Assembly: GCA_951230915.1 (NCBI GenBank)
Contig: OX579638.1
Span: forward strand, 21,160,696 to 21,224,695
Reading direction: 5' to 3'
DNA: 64,000 nt
DNA from: Antitrichia curtipendula
Taxonomy: Eukaryota; Streptophyta; Bryopsida; Hypnales; Leucodontaceae
Shown here piece after piece: positions 51,801 through 60,720 of the stretch (positions within the stretch are counted from its first letter, which is position 1; each line of letters opens with the position of its first letter). Made by a program: the position numbers and the translations under genes. The notes below the pieces were generated by a model. The model saw only the letters and a list, made by a program, of their open reading frames with translations, was not told the origin of the DNA and ran no database searches.

Positions 51801-53133
51801 GGAATGACGTACGAATCAAGACGAAAACAAAACCCTACCATCCAAAAACCAGGTAAAGCACAAGGGCTCAAGATGGGATGATGGACTCATGATAAAAGGG
51901 CCGCACCTCTTGCTTCAGAAGGACGTCGTCTGCCTCAGCCAGCACCGCGTCTTCGCGCTGCCGTCTCTGCAAGGCCAGGAGACGACGACGAGACGCCAAT
52001 GTGCCCTGCAGAGCAACGCCTTCCCTGTCTCCACCGGAATGACCTCCGTCCCTCCTCTCGCGATGGGGTTTGCCAGCCACGCTCTTCTCCGCAATGGATG
52101 GGCCCCCGCGCCTCCTGCCCATCCCCTCGTCCCCTGAATCTCTCCTCTCGCGATGAGACTTTCCACCCACACCCTCCTCCCTCTCTTCGACCGCCTGCCC
52201 CACTGCGTCGTCGCGCTCTCCCTGCGACCCTCCTCCACCCCCTCGGCTGTCCATGGCCGCTCGCCCGTCATCTCTCCTCTCCACGACCTGCTCTCCAGCA
52301 ACTCTCCTCTCACGACGATGATGCTTCCCACCCGCTCTCTTCTCGGAAACGGGGGGCCCCTGCTCCGCCTCGACCACGACCGGCTCTCCTGCATCCAGAC
52401 TCTCACGATTCCCATTTCCGTCCAACCCCCTCTCCTCATGCGGCTTCCACTCGCCGTTCCCTTCACGAACCACCTCCCCCTCACCTGGTCTTCCCCGACC
52501 ACCCTGGACTCCGTCGCCGCGCGTCTCCTCGTCCGCAGCTCGCCGAGCTTCCTGTCTCGCGATTTGGCCCCTCGTCTTCTGAGAACCGGGAGAAGCAGAA
52601 CCCAGGCTCTTGCTCCGGCCATGGTGGTTGGAGCCCCCATTGCTGAACGGACCCACGATCCTCACTCTCACAGGCACTCTCTCCTGGGGCTGGGGCTGGG
52701 GCTGGGGCTGGGGGGGAGGCGGACCCGGAGTCGTCTTCAAGGTGGAACCCTCCGAAACCGACTCCTCGACGGGGGTCGAATCCCGGACGACCTCCCGACC
52801 TTCAGGCGCCAACAGCCGGACAGCCGAGCTCCTCGTCGTCGGCACATTCTTGTTGGCCACATCGCCGGGCGATTTCGCCCCAGGCTTCGGACCACCCACG
52901 ACCTTTCTAGGTCTGCCCCTGCCTGCATGCCGCTTCGCTGGCTGGGCAACCACACCCTCCACCGACGGGACGCTCGCTGTGGCGGGCGCCTGAACCTCTT
53001 CCGACACCGACGGGGCGCCCCTCACATCCCGGACCGCAGGAGGACCGGATTCGAGGCTGGAGGTGGTGGTCTCGGGCTTTGCACGGTTTCGTCTCCCATA
53101 GCATTTCAGTTGCTTCGACGAAATCTGTTGCAT
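37340..53133 (-). CDS. PIE1: PIE1, Snf2-family ATPase of the SWR1 H2A.Z-deposition complex, 21 exons
   Basis: Joined exons give 9,879 nt in one frame (3,292 residues). Order: AT-hook extension (1-409), HSA domain (about 428-500), acidic linkers (about 539-1066), ATPase lobe 1 with DEMGLGKT (1303-1310), DEAH (1406-1409) and LTGTPLQN (1433-1440), a roughly 240-residue insertion, lobe 2 with QAQDRCHRIGQTR (1925-1937), SANT domain (about 2459-2514) and a disordered tail. The split ATPase plus HSA and SANT defines the SWR1/SRCAP/PIE1 group; [19 protein letters not shown] is close to plant PIE1. Family role: in the nucleus it uses ATP to exchange H2A for H2A.Z; in Arabidopsis it affects flowering time and defence. 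Arabidopsis PIE1 is about 2,050 residues, so both termini are much longer here. Introns are 103-513 nt and GT-AG. An in-frame TAA lies 6 nt before the ATG. Exon positions are in the block entries below. Confidence 0.93.
39971..40480 (-). other. PIE1: PIE1 exon 19: SANT/Myb-like domain
   Basis: 170 residues, phase 0 at both ends. The SANT domain runs from AWTHGEDAVLCAVVHEYGGN through GGVYRGRHRHPIHCRERFR, with the three aromatic or hydrophobic core positions present. In plant PIE1 this domain follows the ATPase and is thought to contact histone tails. Confidence 0.92.
40760..42356 (-). other. PIE1: PIE1 exons 15-18: post-ATPase region
   Basis: Exons 42254-42356, 41798-41862, 41428-41483 and 40760-41075. 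They encode FEEKEWELDQLEKLKEEQEA, a TWDTAFADEAYRQQVDILA stretch, EQKQLEWEAMEAEMRDAD and a lysine-rich block (KSRGKKKLKKAKFKSL) that is a probable nuclear localisation signal. Each stretch aligns in order with Arabidopsis PIE1 after its helicase. Phases chain correctly (1, 0, 2, 0). Confidence 0.88.
42870..46445 (-). other. PIE1: PIE1 exons 13-14: split Snf2 ATPase
   Basis: Exon 13 (45204-46445) encodes an acidic lead-in, [14 protein letters not shown] and RecA lobe 1 with [13 protein letters not shown], the Walker A lysine in GLGKT, WGPHLIVVPTSVMLNWE, the DEAH box and LTGTPLQN. Exon 14 (42870-45008) encodes the end of lobe 1 (RPFLLRRLKKDVEKQLP), a long insertion, and lobe 2 with GHRALIFTQMTKMLDVLE, YMRLDGST, STRSGGVGINLVGADTV and the arginine finger motif QAQDRCHRIGQTR. 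All catalytic motifs are intact. The large insertion between lobes is diagnostic for the INO80/SWR1 class, where it holds the RuvB-like ATPase ring. The intervening 195-nt intron carries a (CA)n run near 45014-45031. Confidence 0.95.
46549..49947 (-). other. PIE1: PIE1 exons 6-12: acidic linkers between HSA and ATPase
   Basis: Exons 49725-49947, 49361-49496, 48380-49035, 48099-48146, 47647-47718, 47336-47398 and 46549-46935. Conserved pieces are YSTMLAENL, ELPLEDLLNAYKLMR and KLESEMPLEELLAQYR. The paired '(E/D)xPLEELL' motifs occur at the same relative places in Arabidopsis PIE1. The rest is Asp/Glu/Ser-rich, as expected for segments that contact H2A.Z-H2B. Exon 8 contains a 36-bp tandem duplication (48529-48600). 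For exon 12 I used the GTGAAT donor (last coding base 46549) because it alone keeps phase with exon 13; the GTCGGT donor 4 nt earlier would break the frame. Confidence 0.8.
48529..48600. repeat. 36-bp tandem duplication inside PIE1 exon 8
   Basis: Units 48529-48564 and 48565-48600 are identical and in frame, so the protein repeats GVARGSYGSGAV twice. Two exact copies imply a recent event or gene conversion, and a site likely to vary between individuals. Confidence 0.9.
50268..51439 (-). other. PIE1: PIE1 exons 2-5: HSA domain
   Basis: Exons 51332-51439, 50958-51065, 50724-50804 and 50268-50356 (phases 0, 0, 0, then 2). Key stretches are RPKTHWDFVIEEMTWLAK, DFERERKWKLSQAKKV, IAKDVKKFWLKVDKL and KALDKHLDFLLGQTER. 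They follow the plant PIE1 HSA region almost residue for residue. In SWR1-class enzymes the HSA helix binds actin and actin-related proteins and so carries the second module of the complex. Confidence 0.9.
51907..53133 (-). other. PIE1: PIE1 exon 1: N-terminal extension with AT-hook
   Basis: Residues 1-409. GRGRPRK at 71-77 is a canonical AT-hook, which binds the minor groove of AT-rich DNA. A run of PQ dipeptides follows, from a CCCCAG-type repeat near 52683-52716. The second half is strongly charged and repeats a GKxHRERRD-like motif three times (GGKHHRRERR, GGKSHRERRD, AGKPHRERRD). The exon ends LLKQE at a GAG|GTGCGG donor in phase 0, which fits exon 2. Arabidopsis PIE1 has only a short stretch before its HSA domain, so this extension is a lineage-specific elaboration or an alternative N-terminus. 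Confidence that it belongs to the same transcript is good but not certain. Confidence 0.75.
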
Positions 53134-53136
53134 TTC

Positions 53137-53163
53137 TTACCTGCTTTTAACATTCTCGCTCAT
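53137..53163 (-). promoter_or_regulatory. Eight-codon upstream ORF directly before the PIE1 start
   Basis: ATG at 53163 opens MSENVKSR and stops at TAA (53139-53137), one codon before the main ATG at 53133 and in the same frame. The sequence CAG|GTAAGA at its end is also a near-consensus 5' splice site. The short ORF may therefore regulate translation, or may be a first coding exon whose splicing removes the TAA. Confidence 0.5.
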
Positions 53164-53505
53164 GCACTCCCAATGCACAATAAACTCCTCGCGGACTCCT
53201 CACTCCACCCCCGGCGCCAATCCTCGGAATCCCTCAGTCCCCACGGACTCGTCGCCGTGCCCCTGGGACCGAAACGCTTCGTCCCGGGGTTCCCGCCCAA
53301 CAATTCCCAAGCCCGATCGCTCCACGTCCCCTGCGCAGACGAACTCTCGCCGCTCTCTCATGCACACCCTAAATCGCAATCACCCCGCGCTCGACGCGGT
53401 GAGCCTCCCAAAACGGCGACGCAAACACTCCTCCGCGCACCAGCTCAGCAATCTGCATCGCCAATCGCCAACGGGGTGCCGACGGACCGCATCGCCCGTG
53501 CGCGC

Positions 53506-53683
53506 TAGGGTTTCACCCGTTCTTGATCAAACGCGGACACAGAGGAACCGAAACCCTAACCACGCTGCACGCATCCAAGCGTCTGCACGATCAGGATGCC
53601 GTGGCGTCGGACACCAGTCAAGGCTATCCTAAGCAGCAGACAGACAGGGAGAAGGAGGCATGAGCAGCGGCAAGAAACCCTAA
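53506..53683. promoter_or_regulatory. Three telo-box motifs upstream of PIE1
   Basis: AAACCCTA occurs on the minus strand at 53506-53513 and AAACCCTAA on the plus strand at 53551-53559 and 53675-53683. Telo-boxes cluster near transcription starts of plant housekeeping and chromatin genes, where telomere-repeat-binding factors attach. Their position 370-550 bases before the ATG suggests the core promoter lies here. No TATA box was identified. Confidence 0.5.
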
Positions 53684-54176
53684 GCTTACAAGAACCTGGA
53701 GAAAAAAAGACGGCCTCGGGACCCGACGAGGCGGGATGCACGACGCAGTTGGTGGTTCTTGCGAGCCTTGGACAATCCGGACTGCTGCGTCAGTCAGGGG
53801 GTGGACGATTCGCAGAAGCTCACCGACGAGCCTGATAGAAAGGAGCCATCATCCGAGCAACATATTCTCTTCTGGCACGACGTCGAGGAAACTGACAAAG
53901 CCTTGCAACAGGGGCAACAAACAGCTTCGAGGCTTCAATGCTCGTGGCGCGGCTCTGGCTCTGAGAGATGAAGAAGGTGGAGTTGTGCAATTGTCATAAT
54001 CAGCATACCTTGACTCTCCACAATTACTGCATTTCTCGGCGTGCTCTCGAAACTTTAGCTCGCAACAGACGCCTCTAACTTAACTACTGCTGCGCTGCTG
54101 CTGCTGCATTTTGGTCGGCAAAAATTCTTTCGAAGCCTTCTGTGAAACTTGGCACCGCTGTTGTTGTTCAAGTGCG
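53684..54176. other. PIE1 upstream region, no supported gene
   Basis: Mixed-composition DNA with a CTG-type triplet run (54087-54107). A plus-strand frame at 53759-53971 is charged and superficially protein-like but has no recognisable family or splice support. Confidence 0.4.
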
Positions 54177-54409
54177 CTAAATAGGCTCCTCAGCAATTCC
54201 CTGGCGGCTCTGGCGAGGAGATGATGATGAAGTAAATGTGCAGGTTCCATTATCAGCATAATTCAACTTTTTACGGAGGCCAGAAATGACTTTGGATTTA
54301 ACCTCCCTCCCAAGTCCTTCGACTCTACGAGACTTCTTCGTAGGGCTAAAAAGTGGTGATGTGGAGCTCCGCTCCAAATTTTTACCTTGGAAAAAAAAAA
54401 AAAAAAAAT
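54177..54409 (-). other. Possible terminal exon of an unrecognised gene or gene fragment
   Basis: A minus-strand block opens after a long T run followed by CCAAG, an ideal polypyrimidine tract and acceptor, and stays open for about 77 codons to TAG at 54177. The protein is basic and serine-rich (KNLERSSTSPLFSPTKKSRR, later KVISGLRKKLNYADNGTC). I recognise no family. No upstream exon could be found in the AT-rich DNA beyond 54.4 kb, so it may be a fragment or chance. Confidence 0.25.
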
Positions 54410-56937
54410 TATTTCTCACAAGCTCAAAAATTTTGAATTCATGTTTGGAATCAAGGATCGCCATGATACGTGGTTGAGAAAGTTTCAAACATACAAAATT
54501 AACAGCCCCAAAGACGAGGCAAGTTTTTACATTTGTACTCATATGGGAGAAACAATCCCATCCCCCCTCCCTCAACTCCTAGGATTACTATAGCATAATT
54601 TGTCGAACTAATTGACTCTATATGAGGGTCAAATTTGGTATAAACTAATTGATCTTTGTCCCCCAAAAAATGCCATGGGACATCTTATAATTAGTTGAAG
54701 GTGACAAAGCCTCCCCCAATCATACATGGAAATTCAATTTTGGCACTTCTCTGCCAAAAAATATTCCTCACAAGTTTGGGCATTGTAAAGAATAGGTAGT
54801 TGGTAGAAGTTGGAAGTTGTTCTAGTTAGAGGTTTTTTGTTAATCTCTGTGTGCTCAAATTAAAAATAGTAAGATTAATTTTTTTAATAAATCATAATAA
54901 TAAAAACTATAATTCCTCTCAAATATCTACAATATTGATTATGAATACAAAGCATTTGTTTCTTCTTTTGCAAGATATATTACCGAATATTTCTTCAAAC
55001 CTCTTCAATGAATATTAGATGGTTGAAGTATTTTTTCAAAAAATTCATCATCCCCCCAACATAAGGATGAGCATTAATTGGGTAATTGATTGGGTCAATC
55101 ACATGGGCAAAAGGTTATCAATGGCGATGGTTTTGATTTGGTAAAAGTATTCCGTAAGTAACGTGTTTAAGCTTCAACTTGACTTCTAACTTATAATTGG
55201 GTCTCTGTTTTTTCACAATACTATTAGTGAAGCCCAATTAGAAGTTTTTAGATTTCAAGGTGTTGAAATTCAAATGCTTTTACAAATATGTTTTGGGTCT
55301 TCAAAGTATTATTAATTGTGGTTTTAGTAAAAAGAAGTTGCGTGTAAGCACAAATCACCATACACATCAAGTAGCCAACATCAACATCACATACAATAAG
55401 AAAAATCTAATCTAGAATGCATCACACATACACTCTCAAATGCCATCTGATAGTCCTCGATGCCACGTCACGTGACGAAGTAGGTGGTAGATGAAGCATG
55501 CATGGCTTCACTATTCTATGGCTTTGGTGACTTTGGTTCACAAAATGTTGTGCCATTGTCACTTACAATTTATGGATCCTATGACCATTTAAAATTTGAC
55601 AAGAAGACTCTCCACATGTCAACATGTAAAATTGGCTAGAATTAATAAGAACATCTTTAAAGGAAAAATTGATAGGGCCCCCACATAGAGATGTACGCTT
55701 CTTAGAAGAAAGAATATTAGTTGTTCATAGAGAGGAGGTACAAGGGTTTTCAAAAAATCTCATGCATTTTAAAAAACTATCATAACCAATTGAGATTTTG
55801 GAGGATTTTAAAAAAATTATAAATTTTGAAGTATTGGTAACACTATGTATTAAATTGGATTCTAAAATCAACTATAGAACTAATTTGAATTTAGCCAAAT
55901 TTCTCAATTCAAATTAATTTTTTGTACTATGTACTAATAAAAATTATAAATTTTTGAATTGGCTTAATAAGAATCTTTTTTAGGATCGTGTGATAAAAAA
56001 TTAATTAATTTTAAAATTTTATTGAATGAAAATTTTAAAACATGATTTTAAATGTTTTGTTTGTTTATAGATCTCTCCAAAAATTAGAAATGATAATCAC
56101 ATAAAATCAAATTGTTTCACATAAAAAATCAAATTGATTAAAGACTTTTTAATTTCTCCAAAATAACAAAAATTACAATTTTTTCTATTTTTCTATCATT
56201 ATGGAAGTACAATGAATATTGTCTATCATACACTAAAGGATGGATTGTCCTTCTCAAATTTAATATTTTGCTAAGATTAGAACCCAATTTCATTTAAAAA
56301 TTGCATTTTAATCCCTACCTAAAGGACTAAACGGTGGTTGAACAACCAATTGATAATTTGGGCATGTTCCTACAAAGTCAATTTTGAATGGGATCTTTTT
56401 GAAAATTAACAAAAGATGTGGACATAGACCCTTCTTTTTTTTAAATGTAGTTTTTTTTAATCAAAATTTATGTTGCTCGATGATTTTTGGGCAATTGGGG
56501 CAGCTCATGAAAAATTACCTAAGTTTACTTTTGAGATTTTGCAAGCATGTAACTAGTACCAATGACGTATGATGCAATTGGAAAAAAAGTAAGCGTAGTG
56601 CAAAAATCTCACATTAGGAGGAATTATAATTTGTTGACCCTATCAATTAGAGTTAAAAGAAAAAAATTCTTCTAACTTTAAACACTATTATTTTAAAATT
56701 AGTAAGGTCAAAAGTTATGAATTCTTTCCTATAGAAGTTTAGTTCACTTGGTGTAGCTTAATTTATTTTTAAATCATTTTTTCTTATCCCCCCCCCCTCC
56801 CCCCAAAGTGGTAGTTTTTAAAGCCAGTTTCTATCCCAATTGTACCATGGTCTTCTAGGGGTTAAAAACTCAAGGAGAGAAGAGGGTGGGTACACTTAAA
56901 CTTGTCACCTTCCACACATGCCAAGCGTCAAGGGCAC

Positions 56938-57030
56938 TAGACATGACTTAATTCATCATTTTGTTTTTTGAATGCATCATCATTGTGGTGTTAAATCCAT
57001 CATTGCTACTGGTCTTCGGTGGGTTTTGAA
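56938..57030. repeat. Direct repeat partner of 59803-59893
   Basis: Shares TTCATCATTTTGTTTTTTGAATGC-like sequence, a CATCATCATTG word and ATCATTGCNACTNGTCTT with 59803-59893, same orientation. Confidence 0.5.
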
Positions 57031-57539
57031 TATTTAACATGACAATAATAATCTTCCTGTATTACTATGGTATTGTGGTTTATTATGAACCAAAAGATAC
57101 TGTCTTTTATATTATTTTATCCTAATCAAAGTCACAATGTACCAAAAAGATGCGAACATCCTTATTTGTTCAATTAACACACATACTCCTTTTGTAAAAA
57201 AATCCAGAGCCGTTGATTTTTTATAAAAAAAATTGCCCCCCCCCCCTTCTTGATCACCGTTGATCCAATTTAATACAAAATACAAATATAACTATCAGAA
57301 CTCATGTACAAATACAAATATGCATACAGAATATGAATACAAATATAAAATACAATAGATGGATATGGATACAAATACAAATACGGATTCAACAATATAT
57401 CCCATATGGTTTGTATATGAGGACTCCCCTAAAAATTACAAATAGGGGCAAGGGAGGGGGGGGAATTAAAAATCAACAATTGGTATTCATATCAAATGCA
57501 AATGTTAATACGATGTGACTATGTGCCCAGAAGATGCAA

Positions 57540-57765
57540 GCAATGCATCTTCTGGGTATTACAATCATTATGTCTTGTAGTTTGGTGAATGCAAAATAGT
57601 TAGGTGGGTCATCTTATTTTGTAATATTTGTAGCCATGAACAAAGGCACATTGTTTGGATTGATAAACAATATAAACAATGCATGAAGGACACCCAAAAA
57701 ACCCAAAGTTGGACATTCCCAAATCAACCTATATTGAATCCTCACCATAGGCATTTGCATTATCC
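57540..57765. repeat. Direct repeat partner of 59018-59188
   Basis: Landmarks shared in order with 59018-59188: GATCATCTTA / GGTCATCTTA, GATATTTGTG, ACAAAGG, ATTGTTTGAATTG-like, TATAAACAATGCATGAAGGA, CCAAAGTTGG and ACCAACCTATATT-like. The copies have diverged. Confidence 0.6.
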
Positions 57766-59017
57766 TCAAAGCATAGTCATTTAAGTATTTTGTGAAAATC
57801 TTAAAATTGCCACATGAATTGCTTTGAATCGTGAATTAGTGATACACTTTAGATTGCATTCTATTGGAACTTGAATATTTGCTTTCATGTATGTATAGAA
57901 AAGAAGCTATGTGAACTAAATGATTCTTATTTTGGCTCTAGCTACTCAATTAATTATAGAGTTACATCAATTAGATAAAAAATAAAAAAAACTTTTTTAA
58001 ATGGAACTTTAGATGAAGAGATATTTATGGATGTGCTTGAAGGTGATATTGTTTCCAAAGGTCAAGTTTGTAATTTCAAATGCTCTCTCTATGGACTAAA
58101 CAATCTTCTCAAATGTGGTACCAATGAATAGACACTTTCTTATTGCACATTCTTCTTTTTCTTCTTTCACATTAATTTATCAGTTCTAGGATAACATTTG
58201 AGCCGTCCTACAAAAACATTAATTGCAATCTAGTTACTTTATAGATTGCAGCAACACTTTATTGTTGTGTATACATATCTATATCTTTATACTAAATAAA
58301 AGTTTTATTTGTAACTTTATTGATAGACTAAAGCAATCAACATAGAATATCAAAACGTGTGTATTTTACAACATTCATTTGTTACTACTAAGACAAATAT
58401 ATATTCTTTGTTATCCTTTAAGGACCTTGTAGATTAGTCTATACTTTGTAAATGTTATGCTTGAAGTACTTTTGGGGAATAAAACAAATTTCCGGATCTT
58501 AATTTGTATAAGAATATTAAAATATTCTACCTTTGCATTTGGTTGCATCACAAAATTAAAGAATTACATAAATCATTTCAATTACAATTGTGCAATAATT
58601 TGAATAGTGCAATACCTTGTTTCACTAATTTAGCATAACATTAGATTAATTTTTTTAAATTTGTAATGACACTTGGATGAATTTAGATGAGGTTTGAAAG
58701 ACAACATACTATTTAAGGTAGAGAACATTGGTTTTGTGAAAATTAAGCATTGCCATGTGCAATTTTGGAGGGGCTAAATTACACCTCTATTGCATACTAT
58801 GCATAAGTTGTGCATTATTGTATAAGATAATTGTATGAAAGTTATATATTGAATATTTTCAAATTCTCATGTAGAGAACTATAATTAAGGTGATATCTAT
58901 TAAGGATTTTCAACACATGCCTGAATTGGTGGGAATAAATGTCACATGGAGGAAAGGGTCTGGCACATGCCTAATCCTTTGGTTCCAACCAAAATCAAAT
59001 GGAGTGAAGGAGATGAA

Positions 59018-59188
59018 CATCTTTTGACAATTGCATAATTGATGGATCATCTTAATTTGTGATATTTGTGTGCATTGACAAAGGTATATTGTTTGAATTG
59101 TTAAATTGTATAAACAATGCATGAAGGATACATAAAAGGACCAAAGTTGGGCAGTCTCAAACCAACCTATATTAAATACTCACCAAAA
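59018..59188. repeat. Direct repeat partner of 57540-57765
   Basis: Same landmarks as 57540-57765, with TATAAACAATGCATGAAGGA at 59110-59129 exact. One of two diverged copies about 1.4 kb apart. Confidence 0.6.
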
Positions 59189-59802
59189 GGTTTCAAGAAT
59201 TTACTACCGGTATATAATGTGGATCTTAAATTGAATATGGAAAGGAATGGCTTTTTGCAACCCAAAGTTTAAAAAAAATTGAGTTATACAGTGTTTAAGT
59301 TTGAATGACTTTAAATCCAAGAGACACCATTATTTTCTTTGCCATGACTATGAAATTGCATTGTTCATTTGTTCAAAATGATTTTATATTATAAATTTTG
59401 AAAACATCAAGGATTAATTCTTCGATGAATATATTTGTTAATGCCATTCTTGTATTTATGATTTTTAAATATTTTTAAACTTCAAAATTTTAAATAATAA
59501 AATATTTGGTTGACCTAATCTAAAATGCTATGGGTACTATTTACAATACACACCTACCCATGATGAATTTCTTAAAAGAATTCAATTAATTTTAAATGTT
59601 AGATGAATTTTCATCATTTTTTTTCAAACATTCTCTGTATTCGCTACATTCACATCTTTTGGAAAAATATGAAAATTTTATTACTTATAGACCTTATATT
59701 TATTTCATTTATAATAAAATCAAAATAAATTTTACTCATAGTTATGAATATATTTACTGTCAAAAAGAAACATAAAAAGGGATGGACATTCAATTTTTGT
59801 AA

Positions 59803-59893
59803 TATCATCATTTTGTTTTTATGAATACATCATCATTTTGTTTTCATGAATACATCATCATTGAAGGGTGGAATTCATCATTGCCACTAGTCT
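59803..59893. repeat. Direct repeat partner of 56938-57030, with an internal tandem
   Basis: The word ATCATCATTTTGTTTT is itself repeated in tandem here (about 59807-59866), then the sequence parallels 56938-57030. Confidence 0.5.
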
Positions 59894-59906
59894 TAAATTT
59901 AACTCG

Positions 59907-59951
59907 TTAACCCTGGAGCGCTTCGACGTCCATTTTCTGGACGATGAACAG
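59907..59951. repeat. Terminus of a TTAA-flanked element
   Basis: TTAACCCTGGAGCGCTTCG, then CGTCCA-TTTTC-TGGACG and GATGAAC. This is nearly the same as the reverse complement of 24750-24794. The opposite end was not found, so the element is truncated or its far end has diverged. Confidence 0.5.
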
Positions 59952-60449
59952 ATTCAGATCCTTGTTTCTATCTCATTCTTGCTTGGATGAAAGTCATCCT
60001 AATTTTTGGTAATACTTTATCAAGTTTTTCTCCTTTCCATCGGTTGGATTTTGTGTTACTAGAATATATACATTTCTAAAATTACAAATGTGAAAGTATG
60101 TCAAGTGGTCAATTTGCATTGACTTTAGTTCAAAAATAGATGTGCAAAAATGAGTTCAAAGATGTAATGATCACAAAAATTTCAAAAAATCACCATATGA
60201 AGAGAACTCCATTCCAACAAGTTTTACTCAAAAAATGATAATATTTTACTTGTAATTGAATTTAGAAGGAATTCTGAAATTTTCTTTTCAAAATTTATAG
60301 AAAAAGATTGGTGAGAGCATTAGTAGATCTAACCGTATGGATAGAATTTAAAAACCAAAATCTACAAGCTTTCATTTGTATACCAATTCCAAAATATTCT
60401 TCCAAATTGTAGTTTATAATGTTTTTTTTCAAATCATCAATTTTGGAGA

Positions 60450-60720
60450 TGAATCCAGACATTTAGGGATAGTCTTGATTTCCAAAAACTATAGGGATGT
60501 ATTATAAAGTGCAAATTGAAAGAGTAATTTAATAATGACTTCTAAAAAAAGTTTTAAAATATGATTTATAGATCATATATATTTGGTTTGGTCAATTGCT
60601 ACTCTAATCAATGCTTATCAACAAAATTTGAAACCAAAAATTAAAATTCCTCCTAAACTAGTTGAATGTGATTATAGATTGAATGTTTGTAATTCTTACA
60701 AGATTTTTCTCCCACTGAGT
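60450..60720. repeat. Dispersed repeat, third copy (related to 12543-12790)
   Basis: Follows 12543-12790 in the same orientation through a GATGTATTAT word, AATTTAATAATGACTT-like and ATATGAT...GATCATA blocks, ending near GATTGAATGTTTGT. Divergence is considerable. Confidence 0.5.

Noticed and set aside
53759..53971. Charged plus-strand frame upstream of PIE1
   Set aside because: It resembles protein in composition but has no splice support, family match or continuation; chance is adequate.
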